This document shows positions 24,386 to 34,907 of a stretch of DNA of 64,000 bases, piece after piece. Position 1 is the stretch's first letter; each line of letters starts with the position of its first letter. The stretch is from contig NZ_JAAMPT010000203.1 of the NCBI RefSeq assembly GCF_012911605.1, forward strand, positions 1-64,000. The letters are read 5' to 3'. Origin of the DNA: Flavobacterium solisilvae (GTDB taxonomy: Bacteria > Bacteroidota > Bacteroidia > Flavobacteriales > Flavobacteriaceae). The notes under the pieces are model-generated. The model had not been told where the DNA came from, searched no databases, and saw nothing but the letters and a program-made list of their open reading frames with translations. A program made the position numbers and the translations under genes.

Positions 24386-26251
24386 TTACTTCACAATCAA
24401 GAATTCACTTCTTCTGTTTTGAGCGTGTTGTTCTTCTGTGCAGTTGTCTCCACAGTCTACTTTTAGCTCTAATTCTCCCATTCCTTTGCCTGAGATTCTA
24501 CTAGCATCTATTCCTTTTGAAATAATATACTGTACCGTAGATTTTGCTCTTCTATCAGATAGGCTTAAGTTATATTTGTCACTTCCTCTGTTATCGGTAT
24601 GTGATTTTGCCAAGATAACTAACTTATCATTGTTTTTCATCACTTGAACTAGTTTGTCTAACTCAAATGCACCTTCTTGGGTAATGTTACTCTTATCGTA
24701 CTCGAAGTAGATTGGTTTCAACACTATCTCGGTTGGGGTTACAATTACATCGATTGGTTGTAATGCGGCTTCCACTTTGGTAGTTGGTCCTTTGCCTTTG
24801 GCTACTGCAAAAGTGTTGCTCTCAAATCCGTCTTTGGCTGCTTGAACTACATACGGCTTGTCACATTCTACTCTGTATTTTACTTCTCCATTCGCATTGG
24901 ACGTTTCAGTAGCGATTACGTTTCTCTTGTCGTCTAAAATCGATACTCTTGCGCCGCTTAGTATTGCGCCTGTTTTAGCATTGGTTACTACTGTAACAAT
25001 GTCAACACCACATACTGGTATTGCTCCAAAGATGTCGTCGTTTCCATTTCTATTACTAGCTAAGAATCCTACGTTCTTTTTGCTGTTGAATGAAAATGAA
25101 AAATCGTCTTTCTCTGAGTTGATTGGTTTACCCATATTAGTTGCTTCGCCTGCGTTTAAGTCGATTTCAAAAACATCTAATCCGCCTAATCCTTGTCTTC
25201 CATTGGATGAAAAGTATAGGGTTTTGTTGTCATCGGCTATAAATGGAAAACTTTCATTGCCTTCGGTGTTTACTTTTCTTCCTAAGTTTTCTGGTGTTCC
25301 AAAGCTTCCGTCTTGGTTTACCGCTACTTTCCAAATATCAACACCTCCAATGCTGTTTGGCATATTAGACGAAAAATACAAGGTCTTTCCATCTCTGCTT
25401 AAACTTGGGTTGGCACATGAATATTCTTTTGAATTAAATGGTAATAGTGTGATATTTCCCCAAGTATCGCCTGTTTTAGTTGCTCTATAAATGCTGTTTC
25501 TTCCTAGTTTTAGATTGTTTTCTTTGTCTTTTTGAAAAGTGCTTTCTCTAAAACTATCACTTGAAAAATAAGCTGTATTGCCATCGGCACTGATGGTTAC
25601 TGGTCCATCATGCCATTTTGAATTTAATCCGCTTACTGGCGTTGCATTGCTGATGGTTCCATCTTCATTATAATCGGCTTTATAGATATCTAAAAATGGT
25701 TCTTCTGTCCAACCATAGGTCTTTCTGGCTCCATTTCTTGCGCTGGTAAAATAAAGCGTGTTATCATACAAAACAGGTCCAAAATCCGACTTGTCGCTGC
25801 TTACTTCTGTAGTATTTACATTGTATTGCTTTGCTTTGTCTAATAATCTTGGAACATAGTTTGGATTTTCCTTAAAGGCTTTGGCTCTGGAATCGTTTGG
25901 CACTAAGCTTGCAAATTTTTGCATTTGCTTGTTGGATTCTTCGTATTTCCCATTGGCTTTTAGCATTTGGGCATAACGATAGTAGGTTTCTGAATCTTGG
26001 TTGGTTTCTACGGCTTTGGCATACCATTTAGCGGCTTCGGCTGTATTGAAAACATTGAAATAAGAATCGGCTAACTGTTTATAAACATAGCCATCTGATT
26101 TTCCTTTTTCTACCAATTTTAGATATTCTTTTGCCGCATCTACATATTCGTATCTGCCAAATAGTTTGTCGGCTACTTTGGTTTCTTTGTTTTGGGCTGT
26201 TACCGTTAGTGTTCCAACCGCAAAACTTAATGCTATATATAAATTTTTCAT
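24386..26251 (-). CDS. PorE-like OmpA family protein (TPR, PD40 propeller, CarboxypepD_reg, OmpA)
   Basis: 621 residues. Signal peptide MKNLYIALSFAVGTLTVTAQ, tetratricopeptide repeats (about 25-115), a WD40/PD40-like beta propeller (about 150-415, repeated LYFSSN/GG and AYFSSD units), a carboxypeptidase-regulatory-like beta sandwich (about 425-500), and a C-terminal OmpA peptidoglycan-binding domain (about 515-621, with SHTDNRGSDKYNLSLSDRRA and NRRSEFLIVK). This order is that of PorE-type proteins, which tether T9SS or gliding components to peptidoglycan. It is the last gene of a three-gene operon after a giant adhesin and a PorP/SprF protein, 21 bases from the latter. Confidence 0.9.
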   Translation of the reverse strand: MKNLYIALSFAVGTLTVTAQNKETKVADKLFGRYEYVDAAKEYLKLVEKGKSDGYVYKQLADSYFNVFNTAEAAKWYAKAVETNQDSETYYRYAQMLKANGKYEESNKQMQKFASLVPNDSRAKAFKENPNYVPRLLDKAKQYNVNTTEVSSDKSDFGPVLYDNTLYFTSARNGARKTYGWTEEPFLDIYKADYNEDGTISNATPVSGLNSKWHDGPVTISADGNTAYFSSDSFRESTFQKDKENNLKLGRNSIYRATKTGDTWGNITLLPFNSKEYSCANPSLSRDGKTLYFSSNMPNSIGGVDIWKVAVNQDGSFGTPENLGRKVNTEGNESFPFIADDNKTLYFSSNGRQGLGGLDVFEIDLNAGEATNMGKPINSEKDDFSFSFNSKKNVGFLASNRNGNDDIFGAIPVCGVDIVTVVTNAKTGAILSGARVSILDDKRNVIATETSNANGEVKYRVECDKPYVVQAAKDGFESNTFAVAKGKGPTTKVEAALQPIDVIVTPTEIVLKPIYFEYDKSNITQEGAFELDKLVQVMKNNDKLVILAKSHTDNRGSDKYNLSLSDRRAKSTVQYIISKGIDASRISGKGMGELELKVDCGDNCTEEQHAQNRRSEFLIVK

Positions 26252-26272
26252 CTTTATTTAGTAATTTATGGG

Positions 26273-27196
26273 TTAGAAGAAACGTGGTGATTGCGATACT
26301 TTTTTCGATGGACTGATATCAAATAGTAACATAAACTCATGTGATGATGGTGTTACTACATTCAAATCGGATACAATATGATCGTATGCATAGCCTATTC
26401 GCAAACTTGGTGTAATGGCAAAGTTGACCATTGCACCAAAGGAATCTTGTAATCGGTAGGTTCCGCCAAGTTCTAACTTGTCATTAAATAAAAAGTTGGC
26501 TGATAAATCTACTGATGTTGGAGAATCTACCGATGATTTAATCATCGTATGTGGCTTGAATTTTAAATTCGGATTTAAATCAAACACATATCCTCCTGTT
26601 AAAAAATAATGTAGGGTTTCGGTTCCATATTGTCTTCCGTCAAAATCTAGGTATTTTGATTTTAACATATTGGGAACTGAAAAGGCTACGTAGTATTTAT
26701 TAGTGTAATAAAAAACTCCTGAACCGATGTTTAAAAACGAGTTGTTTGGGTTTCCTGCACTAAATGGATCTTGTGGAACCATATCTGGTAAGGTTTGATA
26801 GATACGGTTGAAATCTATTTTATGCATCGTCAAACCAGCTTTCAATCCGAAAGCTAGTTTGTGTTCTCCGCCTAATCCTAAAGTGTAAGAGAAGTCTGCA
26901 TATAAATTGGTTTCTTCTACTGGTCCAATTTTATCATTGATGGCTGATAGTCCTAATCCAACGTTTCTTCCTACTGGACTATGGATGAAAAATGTTCCTG
27001 TTGTTGGCGCATCTTCTATCTCTATCCATTGTTTTCTGTATAACAATCCACCCGAAATACTCTCTTTTGATCCTGCATACGCCGGATTCATTACGCTCAT
27101 GTTATACATGTATTGCGTATAATGTGGATCTTGTTGTGCACTAACTTCCCAAAGGAAACCTAGTGTTAAAAATGCTATGAAATATAGTTTCTTCAT
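26273..27196 (-). CDS. PorP/SprF family T9SS outer-membrane protein
   Basis: 307 residues. Signal peptide MKKLYFIAFLTLGFLWEVSAQ, then the family start QDPHYTQYMYNMSVMNPAYAGSKESISGGLLYRKQW. The rest alternates as beta strands of a 14-stranded-type barrel (KLAFGLKAGLTMHKIDF, GTYRLQDSFGAMVNFAI, LRIGYAYDHI). SprF-type proteins are needed to secrete or anchor type B sorting-tail adhesins encoded beside them, and such an adhesin is the upstream gene here (29 bases away). Located in the outer membrane. Confidence 0.93.
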   Translation of the reverse strand: MKKLYFIAFLTLGFLWEVSAQQDPHYTQYMYNMSVMNPAYAGSKESISGGLLYRKQWIEIEDAPTTGTFFIHSPVGRNVGLGLSAINDKIGPVEETNLYADFSYTLGLGGEHKLAFGLKAGLTMHKIDFNRIYQTLPDMVPQDPFSAGNPNNSFLNIGSGVFYYTNKYYVAFSVPNMLKSKYLDFDGRQYGTETLHYFLTGGYVFDLNPNLKFKPHTMIKSSVDSPTSVDLSANFLFNDKLELGGTYRLQDSFGAMVNFAITPSLRIGYAYDHIVSDLNVVTPSSHEFMLLFDISPSKKVSQSPRFF

Positions 27197-27225
27197 TTTT
27201 GTTTTGTTTTACTTTAATATCCAGG

Positions 27226-30200
27226 TTATTGTGCTCTATTGATATAAATCCAACCTGTAACCGTTTTGGCATTATTGCGGTCGATTACATAGTAATAGGT
27301 TCCGTCTGGTAGTTCATCACCTTTGTCTGATTGTCCATACCATTCGTTACTATAATTGTTTTTTGAATAAACTTTCATGCCATAACGGTTGAAGATTTGG
27401 AGTTTCTTAACATCAAATCCTGTTAATTCAAAGTTGTCATTATAACCATCGCCATTGGCTGAAATTCCTTTTTGGATATCAAATGAACATAATGCACTCT
27501 CTACTTCTACTAGCTCTTCTGTACTACAATCGTTTTGTGTAATTACCAATTTATACGTTCCTGATGCCGTAACTACTACCGATTGACTCGTGCCTATTTG
27601 GTTGTTTGAAGCATCAAACCATGCATAACTCGGGTTTACCGAATTGCTCTCAACAGCTGCTAATGTATAATTGTTATCTATACAACCCTGAGTAATAGTA
27701 AACTCTGGTAATGGTATTACATTGATCGTTACTGTTGGAGGTATAACAGCACATTGTCCTGCATCTGGTGCAAATGAGTACTCGGTCGTTGCCGTATTGT
27801 TCAACGCTGGTGACCATACTCCTGTAACGCCTTCTATCGAAGGTGTTTGCAATGGAGCAAGCTCTTCCCCAAAACAAATAACTATGTCTATTGGATCAAA
27901 TGTTGGGGTGATTGCAGCATTGATAACCACATTAACAGTTGCTGATGTATTAGAAACTTGACACGCATTAGCATCTGCATTAACAGAATAAACAATACTG
28001 TAAGTTCCTGGATCAGACGCACCACCAAGAGAAATAACTCCTGTTGAAGAAATAACTAAACCTGTAGATGGTGTTACTGTAAATTGACCTAGAGTATTAA
28101 ATCCAGAATCATAAATTGGATCTAAAGTACCTGATGTAGATTCACAAACAGTTAATGGGCTATAATTAAACCCAACCACTGGTGTTACAATTGGATTAAT
28201 CGTAATATCGAAAGTTGAACTTCCGGCATCTTGACAGCTTGCAAAATCTTGCGAAACTGTGTAAACCACTCTGTGTACACCTGTAGTAGATGTTGCTAAA
28301 TTAATTTCCCCTGTTGTTGGATTTATATCCAAACCTGTTGAGAATGTTAAATCCTCAGAATAAGTTCCATTTGCTCTGAAAGTAGTAACATTAACTGGAC
28401 TTGGCATTGGATTAGTTGTAGCATTTTTACATACCGGAGTTACATAGCTAAACTGAGTATCAGAAGGTGCCAACGAACCCGCACCAACAACTACATCAAA
28501 TGGCGCAGAAGAACATCCAGTTGCTAAATCATGAACTACAATAGTATGATTACCTGGAGCTACACCTGTAAAAGTTGTACTCGATTGTTGTGTACCATTA
28601 TCTAAACTATATTCATATCCTGAAGGTGGTAAACCTTGGTAACTACCAACATTAGTATAATCCACTGGAGCTGAAGCAGTCCAATCAGCTGGATTCCATA
28701 TCAAACTAGGCAATGGAGTAGCCGTATTAAGTCTTCTATATACATAACCCGCTGCAGCTGGCGTATATACAGCTCCATCGGTTCTTCCCCATAAATCAAT
28801 ATCAATATCTGTATTAGAAGTTAATTTAATATGGTCATTGTTGGTTACACCTCCACAAGTGGAAACTATGTTAGGAACTACTCCTCCTTGATTGGCACTT
28901 GTACCACCAATTTTAATAACAATAACCGAATTATTAGCGAGTGTTCCAGTTAGTGGAAACTCACACAGATTGACACCTGTTGAAGGGTTAGTACCAAAAG
29001 TAAATACCTTCAATTTATAATTTGCTAAATTTACAGTTGCTCCAGTTCCGTTATATAATTCTACATAAGTTAACGCACCTGTATTATGATCGGTAACTTC
29101 AGAAATAAATAAATCCGACAGCAAAGGCGTTCCTGTTCCTGTTGGCGAAGTTACTACAATCGTTCCCGTATCATTACATGATGCGGCATCTGTAACAGCA
29201 ACAGTTGGATCTGGAACTGTGTTGATCGTAACATCAAAATTATCTTGATTTATACAGCCATTTGCAGTAGAATATACATAAACCGTTTGACTCGTTTCAA
29301 CCGTGTAAGGTAACGTTATCAAATCTCCTGTTGCATCTGGTCCAGTATAATAATTTCCAACTGATAGTGTAGGTAAATCATATCCATCACAAGCCACGAT
29401 ATCGCCTGGAGTTACTGCACTTGGTACTGCTTTAATCACGACTGTTGCCGTAGCTGATGCTCCTGGAGGACAAGAACCTGTATCAGGCGGATTATAACTA
29501 ACCGTATAAGTTCCTGGAGAACTTAAATTTGGTGTAATATCTCCATTATCTGGATTAATGTATAAACCTCCTTGAGGTTGTACAGAAAATGTACCATTAA
29601 TTGCTCCTGATGTTGTAGCTGGTAAAATAGTGGTATCATTGCTACATGCGGTATTAGTAACATACTGTAATGTAGCATTTTGAATTTCCGTAATTCTAAT
29701 AAAAGTGAAAGCTGTTCTTGCTGCATCACAGATATCATCTGGAATTGTTGTATTGGTAACTTGATAATAACCTGGTGCACTTGCCATAAGATCAATTACA
29801 CCTGTTGCAGCATCAATGAAAACCAAACCATCAGGCTGTGCTGTGAAAGATCCTAAAACAGAACCTTCAAGTGCTGTAGCTACTGGATTTGGTTCACCTG
29901 CTACTTTACAAAAAGTATTATTATTGTTATAAGTAAAATAAGCATCTGGACAACACTCAGTCGATCCATGATTAGGATTATATGCAGGATTATCTTCTAT
30001 AGCATTTGTTTGAATTAAAGATATATATCCTGACTGATTAATAAAATTAGTAATCATTAAAACATAATACTGACCTGCTTGAGCATTTACAATATTCAAG
30101 GTTTCAGTTGGAAAAATACTATAACTACAACCTGTCGTTTGAGTAACTGGAACACCAATTCCTGGAGGTATAAATGTGCCAGGTGTAGGACTTATTGTAC

Positions 30201-33200
30201 TACACGCTGCAGCTTGTGAAGTAAATGGTCCCCAAGCGGCATAATCAACATCTAGATTTGCAGGTCCAGGTATAATATTTCCAGTAACTGGATCAAATGT
30301 AGATTCTTGCGTTGATTGATTTATTAAATAACTCAATGGACCTGTTTGTGTAACCTGAATAATAAAGAATTTAGGGTTTGGTGATGTAATCAAACACCCT
30401 ATTTGTCCTAAACTAGCTACACCAGTAGTATTTTTATATGTATAATCACAAACTGTACGAGCATTTTCACAAGTAGAAGGTGTTGTAATACAAACTTTAA
30501 AACTTCCCGTTTGAGGTTGAGCGGAATTTGAATAAACTCTAATATAGTAAATATTTCCAACCACCATATCATTCACAGTGTACGAAAGTGTATTATTTGC
30601 ACTTGTACCACTACATCCAACCTGGGTAAGTGTACCACAAGAACCTGAATATACTGCAAAATTCATCGTTGGTCCAACGATATCTAACAACGATACTGTC
30701 AAATATGAATTAGTAGCAACAAACTCATACCACACATCATCATCCGGCGTTCCCACACATGGCGCCGTTAGATTGGGTAAACCCGAAGCTGTTGCTCCTG
30801 TTACTATACCCGAAACAGTATCAAGACAATCTTGAGCTGAATTTACAGGCACAAATTCTGCATTAATACATTCATCATTTCCAGGTTTTGTAACAAAATT
30901 AGCTCCTACAGACCATACACTTCTATCGGTTTCTGAACAAATTGCTCTAACATAATAGGTATAGAATGTACTAGATTGCAATCCTGTAAATTGTATTGTA
31001 TTTACACTAACTAAATTTAATGGATTTACAGGCAATGTTATTAGTGGCTCACTTGAACCTTGTTCCACTACAATAACTTCCCATTGTGTTGCTGGTGGTG
31101 TGTTGGTATCTGTCCAACTTAAATAAGCAGAACTTGATGTAGTACTTAACACTTGTAACGCCGTTGGCTCAAAACAAGTTGGAATATTCTCTACAATAAA
31201 CTTATCTATATACAATCGGTTACCTGCTGGTGCACCACCTTGTACATGGAAAGCAATGTTAACCGTTCCTGTTATATCTGTAAGCGGAACGATAGCCTCA
31301 ACATAAGTTGCATTATTATAAGTAGCTAATGGAACTAATGTTGTTGTAAAATCAGCTGGAGTTGTACTAGCAGTTGGTGACAACATTACTCTAAAAGCAT
31401 TTGGCTCACCTGATGATTGTACTCTATAACGATATCTTAGTCTTTGGTTACCATTCAATCCTGATAATTGAGGAGAAATTAACCAATCGTTATTAGCATT
31501 TACACCTGTACCATTTCCTTGAGTAAGGATTGAGGCTACTTGATTTCCTTCGTACGGATTTGTAGCATAGTTCATATCCCATGCATCTTCATCTGCATTA
31601 ACATTTAAAACAGTCCAACAAGCTTCTGTTAAAGAGTCAGTATTAAATCCTTCTTGGAAAGGAATTGGAATAGCAACACAAAACGTTGTAATATTTTTAA
31701 TTCCAGCCCAAACACTTGAGTCTGTAGAAGAACAAACTGCTCTAACATAGAAATCATAACATGTGTTTGGATCTAAATTATCAAATGTATAAGGATTGTT
31801 TGTCGTTTCTTCCCATCCTGTAGCCGCTGCTGTTGGTGTTGGAGAACCACAAGGTAATTTTAATACTTGCCAAACTGTTGCTACTGAGTTATCAGGATTT
31901 GGATGCTGAGTCCATTCGATTTGAACAGAACTTGCAGTTAAATTAGAACTTAAAAGCGTACTAGGTTTTGTACATGTTGGTGCTGTAGCACAAAGAACAT
32001 TAGCAGTCCAACCTGCATTTTGCACCGTTGCATTACTTACAAATTTAAACGTTAAACATCCACCAGGAGCTGAAGAAGTAAAAGGTCCAGGAAGAGTTGT
32101 TCCCCAGAAACCTCCTGCTAATCCACCAGGAACGTTTCCTGCTCCATTTGTACTTGCAAATTGTGGTGCCGAAGTTGAACTACCATCAAAAATATATAAA
32201 GCATCATTCAATGGTTCAACATTAAATGAAGTAAATGCAATTGTTACTAATTCTCCCGCTGGAGCACAAACTGTAAATGTTTCATCAGTATTTGCAAGAT
32301 AATTTCCTGTTGGCCCACCAAAATCTACATAAGTTCCACCACAAACTGGCGGAGCAACTAATGTTGTAAATACTGTTGGATCAGATGACCAAGGACTTAC
32401 ACCAGAATCACACACAGCTCTAACATATACATTATAACAAGTTAATGGGTTTAGTACTATAGAACCATTTCCTAAAGTAAATGGATTATTATCTACTAGT
32501 TGCCAACCTGTTGAACTTGCTGTTGGAGCAGGAGCATTACATGGCAAAGCAATTACATGCCACTGCGTTTCTGTTCCACCATTAGTCCATTCAAGATTAA
32601 CCGTGTTATGAGTAACTGTATTGAATGTAATAGCACTTGGATCTGGACAAGTTGGAATATCTTCAACAATTACATTATCAATAAATATTCTATTTCCTCC
32701 TGGCGAACCTTGTGGTACATGCCAAGCGATATTAACAGTACCCGTATAACCCGAAAGGTTTACAACTCTTTCTAAGTAATTTTCATTAGTATAAGCTGTA
32801 GTTGCAACCAATGTTTCTGTAAAATCAGCTGGAGCAATTCCACCTGGAGTAGGAGCTAACATCACTCTGAAAGAACCTTGTTGTGTAGCTGAACCTACTC
32901 TATATCTAAATTTCAATCTCTGATTTCCATTAAGAACAAATTGTGGAGAAATCAACCAATCGTTATTATTAGATCCAGTAGCAGTTGCAATTGAAGCTGA
33001 CTGATTTCCTTCGAATGGAGTTGTTGCATAATTCATATCCCATGCATTAGCATCATTATTTCCATTTATAACTGTCCAACATGGCTCGGTAGTTGATGTC
33101 GTATTAAATCCTTCTTGGAAATTAGGCGTATAAGGGCTACACAATGTTCTAAAAGGAACTGGTCCAATCCATCCACTAAACGTTCCATCACCACAATCTG

Positions 33201-34737
33201 TTCTTACATAAACTTCGTAAGCTGTATTTGGTGTTAAAACTGTTGGTGAAGGTGAGTTTGTATTAACAGAAGTCAACGTTCCCGAAATATTGTTTGGGAA
33301 AGGTTGCCCAGCTGTTTGCACTAAAACCTCCCATGAAGATGCTGTTCCAGCTGCCCAAGAGAAATTAGCAGAAGTTTGTGTAATTCCACCAACTGTTGGT
33401 GCTGCTGGTATTGTACAAAAAGATTGTTGTATTAATAAAGTATAACCAACTGTTTGATTAAGTGCACTTGATGAAACTACAATCGTATATGTATTTCCGG
33501 CAACAACTGATACGTTTATATTTCTAACATTTGAATTTGTATTAGCCGCACCACCAGCACAAGGAACGCCTGCGCCAGGACAAGTATTATTATAAACAAA
33601 AATACTTGAGCCAGTTGCTGTCGGTGTTAATTTAATATTAATATTACCTGTTACCGTAGCAGTATAAGAATAGAACACATCATTACCAACCATATAGTTA
33701 GTTGCAGTTCCAGCACATGCTAACGGTTGCGCAATATCATAATTATCTGCATAGTTGGCCGTATTATCTGTAGTAAGATAAGTCAAACTTGTAATAGGAA
33801 TTGGATCAGCACAGGTTAAACCTTTACGTAAAGTAGTAAAAGTTCCTTCCATCCAAGCACTTGAGCTATTGGCACAAACCACTCTAATATAATATTTATA
33901 TTCTGTGGAAGGTAAAAGCGGTGCATTTCCTGGTAATGTCGTCGTAATAGTATAAGGCGAACCTCCAGTATAAGGTACTCCAACACCAGTTGGTGTTGCT
34001 GTAGCTGGAATAACTTCTATTTCCCAAGCTGTTGAACCAGCAGGAGAAGTCCAATTTAATTGTGCAGAAGAAGATGTAATGTTGGTTACTGGTTGTAACG
34101 TTGGATCAAAACATCTTTCTACAACTGATACATTATCTATAAACCATCTATCTCCATAAGGAGAAGCAATAGGTGCTTGTTGCATTACAAAAGCAATACG
34201 AACATTAAAAGTCTGATAATCTGACAAATCGACTGTCTTTTCTTGAAATTGACTGATAGTTGTAACCAAATCAGCATCAGTCCATTGTTGAACTAATGTA
34301 TAATAAATAGGATTGGTTGGATCAGGAACGTCAGCTGGAGCAATTTTTATTTGATAAACTGTTCCTTGATTTCCAGCAAGAAAACCACGTGTCCAAAATT
34401 TTAACTGACCATTTTGAGGAATATAAACTTCTGGTGAAACCAAATAGTCTTCAACGGTTTGATTTTCTGGAAACGAAGTTTGACGATTCATATACGCCGA
34501 GTTTGTTCCTTGATAAACTTGGGTTGGTGGCGCTGTTGAAGTGGAAATTCCCCAGCGAAGTGCGGTTCCAACTCCATTGTCAAAAACCAACCAGTTTCCT
34601 GTGTCCAACGTCCAGTTCGTTGACGGAGCATCATCAGGTCCAGATGTTGACTCAAATCCTTCTACTATGGGTGTAAACTGAGAATAGCCTACAGTAGAAA
34701 AAAATATCGCCAACAAGAGAAAGGTAATTTTTTTCAT
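27226..34737 (-). CDS. Giant SprB-like surface adhesin with T9SS type B (gliding motility-associated) tail
   Basis: 2503 residues. Signal peptide MKKITFLLLAIFFSTVGYSQ. Three MAM-like anchor domains (about 20-200, 540-695, 1026-1186) carry the pattern EGF(N/E)...CWTV...NNDWLISPQ...R(I/L)(F/Y)ID, and each is followed by an Fn3-like domain (SAQLNWTSPAG, TVNLEWTNGG, SAYLSWTDTN). A CUB-like domain (about 797-915), a PPC-like domain (about 1286-1430) and a lamin-tail domain (about 1870-2010) are interspersed, then several PKD/SprB-like modules. The last 85 residues (ISANGDGYNDNFELTGFDVKKLQIFNRYG...) are the type B sorting domain. It is probably a mobile or static cell-surface adhesin, exported by the T9SS with the help of the PorP/SprF gene next to it. 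An exact -7 box precedes it. Confidence 0.92.
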   Translation of the reverse strand: MKKITFLLLAIFFSTVGYSQFTPIVEGFESTSGPDDAPSTNWTLDTGNWLVFDNGVGTALRWGISTSTAPPTQVYQGTNSAYMNRQTSFPENQTVEDYLVSPEVYIPQNGQLKFWTRGFLAGNQGTVYQIKIAPADVPDPTNPIYYTLVQQWTDADLVTTISQFQEKTVDLSDYQTFNVRIAFVMQQAPIASPYGDRWFIDNVSVVERCFDPTLQPVTNITSSSAQLNWTSPAGSTAWEIEVIPATATPTGVGVPYTGGSPYTITTTLPGNAPLLPSTEYKYYIRVVCANSSSAWMEGTFTTLRKGLTCADPIPITSLTYLTTDNTANYADNYDIAQPLACAGTATNYMVGNDVFYSYTATVTGNINIKLTPTATGSSIFVYNNTCPGAGVPCAGGAANTNSNVRNINVSVVAGNTYTIVVSSSALNQTVGYTLLIQQSFCTIPAAPTVGGITQTSANFSWAAGTASSWEVLVQTAGQPFPNNISGTLTSVNTNSPSPTVLTPNTAYEVYVRTDCGDGTFSGWIGPVPFRTLCSPYTPNFQEGFNTTSTTEPCWTVINGNNDANAWDMNYATTPFEGNQSASIATATGSNNNDWLISPQFVLNGNQRLKFRYRVGSATQQGSFRVMLAPTPGGIAPADFTETLVATTAYTNENYLERVVNLSGYTGTVNIAWHVPQGSPGGNRIFIDNVIVEDIPTCPDPSAITFNTVTHNTVNLEWTNGGTETQWHVIALPCNAPAPTASSTGWQLVDNNPFTLGNGSIVLNPLTCYNVYVRAVCDSGVSPWSSDPTVFTTLVAPPVCGGTYVDFGGPTGNYLANTDETFTVCAPAGELVTIAFTSFNVEPLNDALYIFDGSSTSAPQFASTNGAGNVPGGLAGGFWGTTLPGPFTSSAPGGCLTFKFVSNATVQNAGWTANVLCATAPTCTKPSTLLSSNLTASSVQIEWTQHPNPDNSVATVWQVLKLPCGSPTPTAAATGWEETTNNPYTFDNLDPNTCYDFYVRAVCSSTDSSVWAGIKNITTFCVAIPIPFQEGFNTDSLTEACWTVLNVNADEDAWDMNYATNPYEGNQVASILTQGNGTGVNANNDWLISPQLSGLNGNQRLRYRYRVQSSGEPNAFRVMLSPTASTTPADFTTTLVPLATYNNATYVEAIVPLTDITGTVNIAFHVQGGAPAGNRLYIDKFIVENIPTCFEPTALQVLSTTSSSAYLSWTDTNTPPATQWEVIVVEQGSSEPLITLPVNPLNLVSVNTIQFTGLQSSTFYTYYVRAICSETDRSVWSVGANFVTKPGNDECINAEFVPVNSAQDCLDTVSGIVTGATASGLPNLTAPCVGTPDDDVWYEFVATNSYLTVSLLDIVGPTMNFAVYSGSCGTLTQVGCSGTSANNTLSYTVNDMVVGNIYYIRVYSNSAQPQTGSFKVCITTPSTCENARTVCDYTYKNTTGVASLGQIGCLITSPNPKFFIIQVTQTGPLSYLINQSTQESTFDPVTGNIIPGPANLDVDYAAWGPFTSQAAACSTISPTPGTFIPPGIGVPVTQTTGCSYSIFPTETLNIVNAQAGQYYVLMITNFINQSGYISLIQTNAIEDNPAYNPNHGSTECCPDAYFTYNNNNTFCKVAGEPNPVATALEGSVLGSFTAQPDGLVFIDAATGVIDLMASAPGYYQVTNTTIPDDICDAARTAFTFIRITEIQNATLQYVTNTACSNDTTILPATTSGAINGTFSVQPQGGLYINPDNGDITPNLSSPGTYTVSYNPPDTGSCPPGASATATVVIKAVPSAVTPGDIVACDGYDLPTLSVGNYYTGPDATGDLITLPYTVETSQTVYVYSTANGCINQDNFDVTINTVPDPTVAVTDAASCNDTGTIVVTSPTGTGTPLLSDLFISEVTDHNTGALTYVELYNGTGATVNLANYKLKVFTFGTNPSTGVNLCEFPLTGTLANNSVIVIKIGGTSANQGGVVPNIVSTCGGVTNNDHIKLTSNTDIDIDLWGRTDGAVYTPAAAGYVYRRLNTATPLPSLIWNPADWTASAPVDYTNVGSYQGLPPSGYEYSLDNGTQQSSTTFTGVAPGNHTIVVHDLATGCSSAPFDVVVGAGSLAPSDTQFSYVTPVCKNATTNPMPSPVNVTTFRANGTYSEDLTFSTGLDINPTTGEINLATSTTGVHRVVYTVSQDFASCQDAGSSTFDITINPIVTPVVGFNYSPLTVCESTSGTLDPIYDSGFNTLGQFTVTPSTGLVISSTGVISLGGASDPGTYSIVYSVNADANACQVSNTSATVNVVINAAITPTFDPIDIVICFGEELAPLQTPSIEGVTGVWSPALNNTATTEYSFAPDAGQCAVIPPTVTINVIPLPEFTITQGCIDNNYTLAAVESNSVNPSYAWFDASNNQIGTSQSVVVTASGTYKLVITQNDCSTEELVEVESALCSFDIQKGISANGDGYNDNFELTGFDVKKLQIFNRYGMKVYSKNNYSNEWYGQSDKGDELPDGTYYYVIDRNNAKTVTGWIYINRAQ

Positions 34738-34792
34738 AAATGAAAGTTTAGTTGTTTGATTAATATTTCTTTTTTGGGTTTTTAAAGAGGCT

Positions 34793-34800
34793 CAAATTTA
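34793..34800 (-). promoter_or_regulatory. Promoter of the adhesin-PorP-OmpA operon, -7 box
   Basis: On the minus strand TAAATTTG is an exact -7 match, 55 bases before the adhesin start. The next two genes follow at 29 and 21 bases with no terminator between. Confidence 0.5.
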
Positions 34801-34882
34801 GAAAATTTTATGAAAAAAATAAGAAAAATTTAATTTTTCTACAAAATCATTCAGTAAAAAAGGCAATAAACCCAATTATATT

Positions 34883-34890
34883 TACCTTTG
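34883..34890 (+). promoter_or_regulatory. hflX promoter, -7 box (decides the start)
   Basis: TACCTTTG is an exact -7 match. The GTG at 34890 that would give the longest frame overlaps this box, so translation should start at the ATG at 34908. Confidence 0.6.
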
Positions 34891-34907
34891 TGGGATATTT
34901 TATAGCA

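Noticed and set aside
24858-25490. 210-residue frame opposite the PorE-like gene
   Set aside because: It is antisense to a fully supported coding region with clear domains, and its Ser/Leu-rich translation looks like a shadow.
30578-30835. 85-residue frame opposite the type B adhesin
   Set aside because: Antisense to an uninterrupted 2503-codon gene; no supporting signals.
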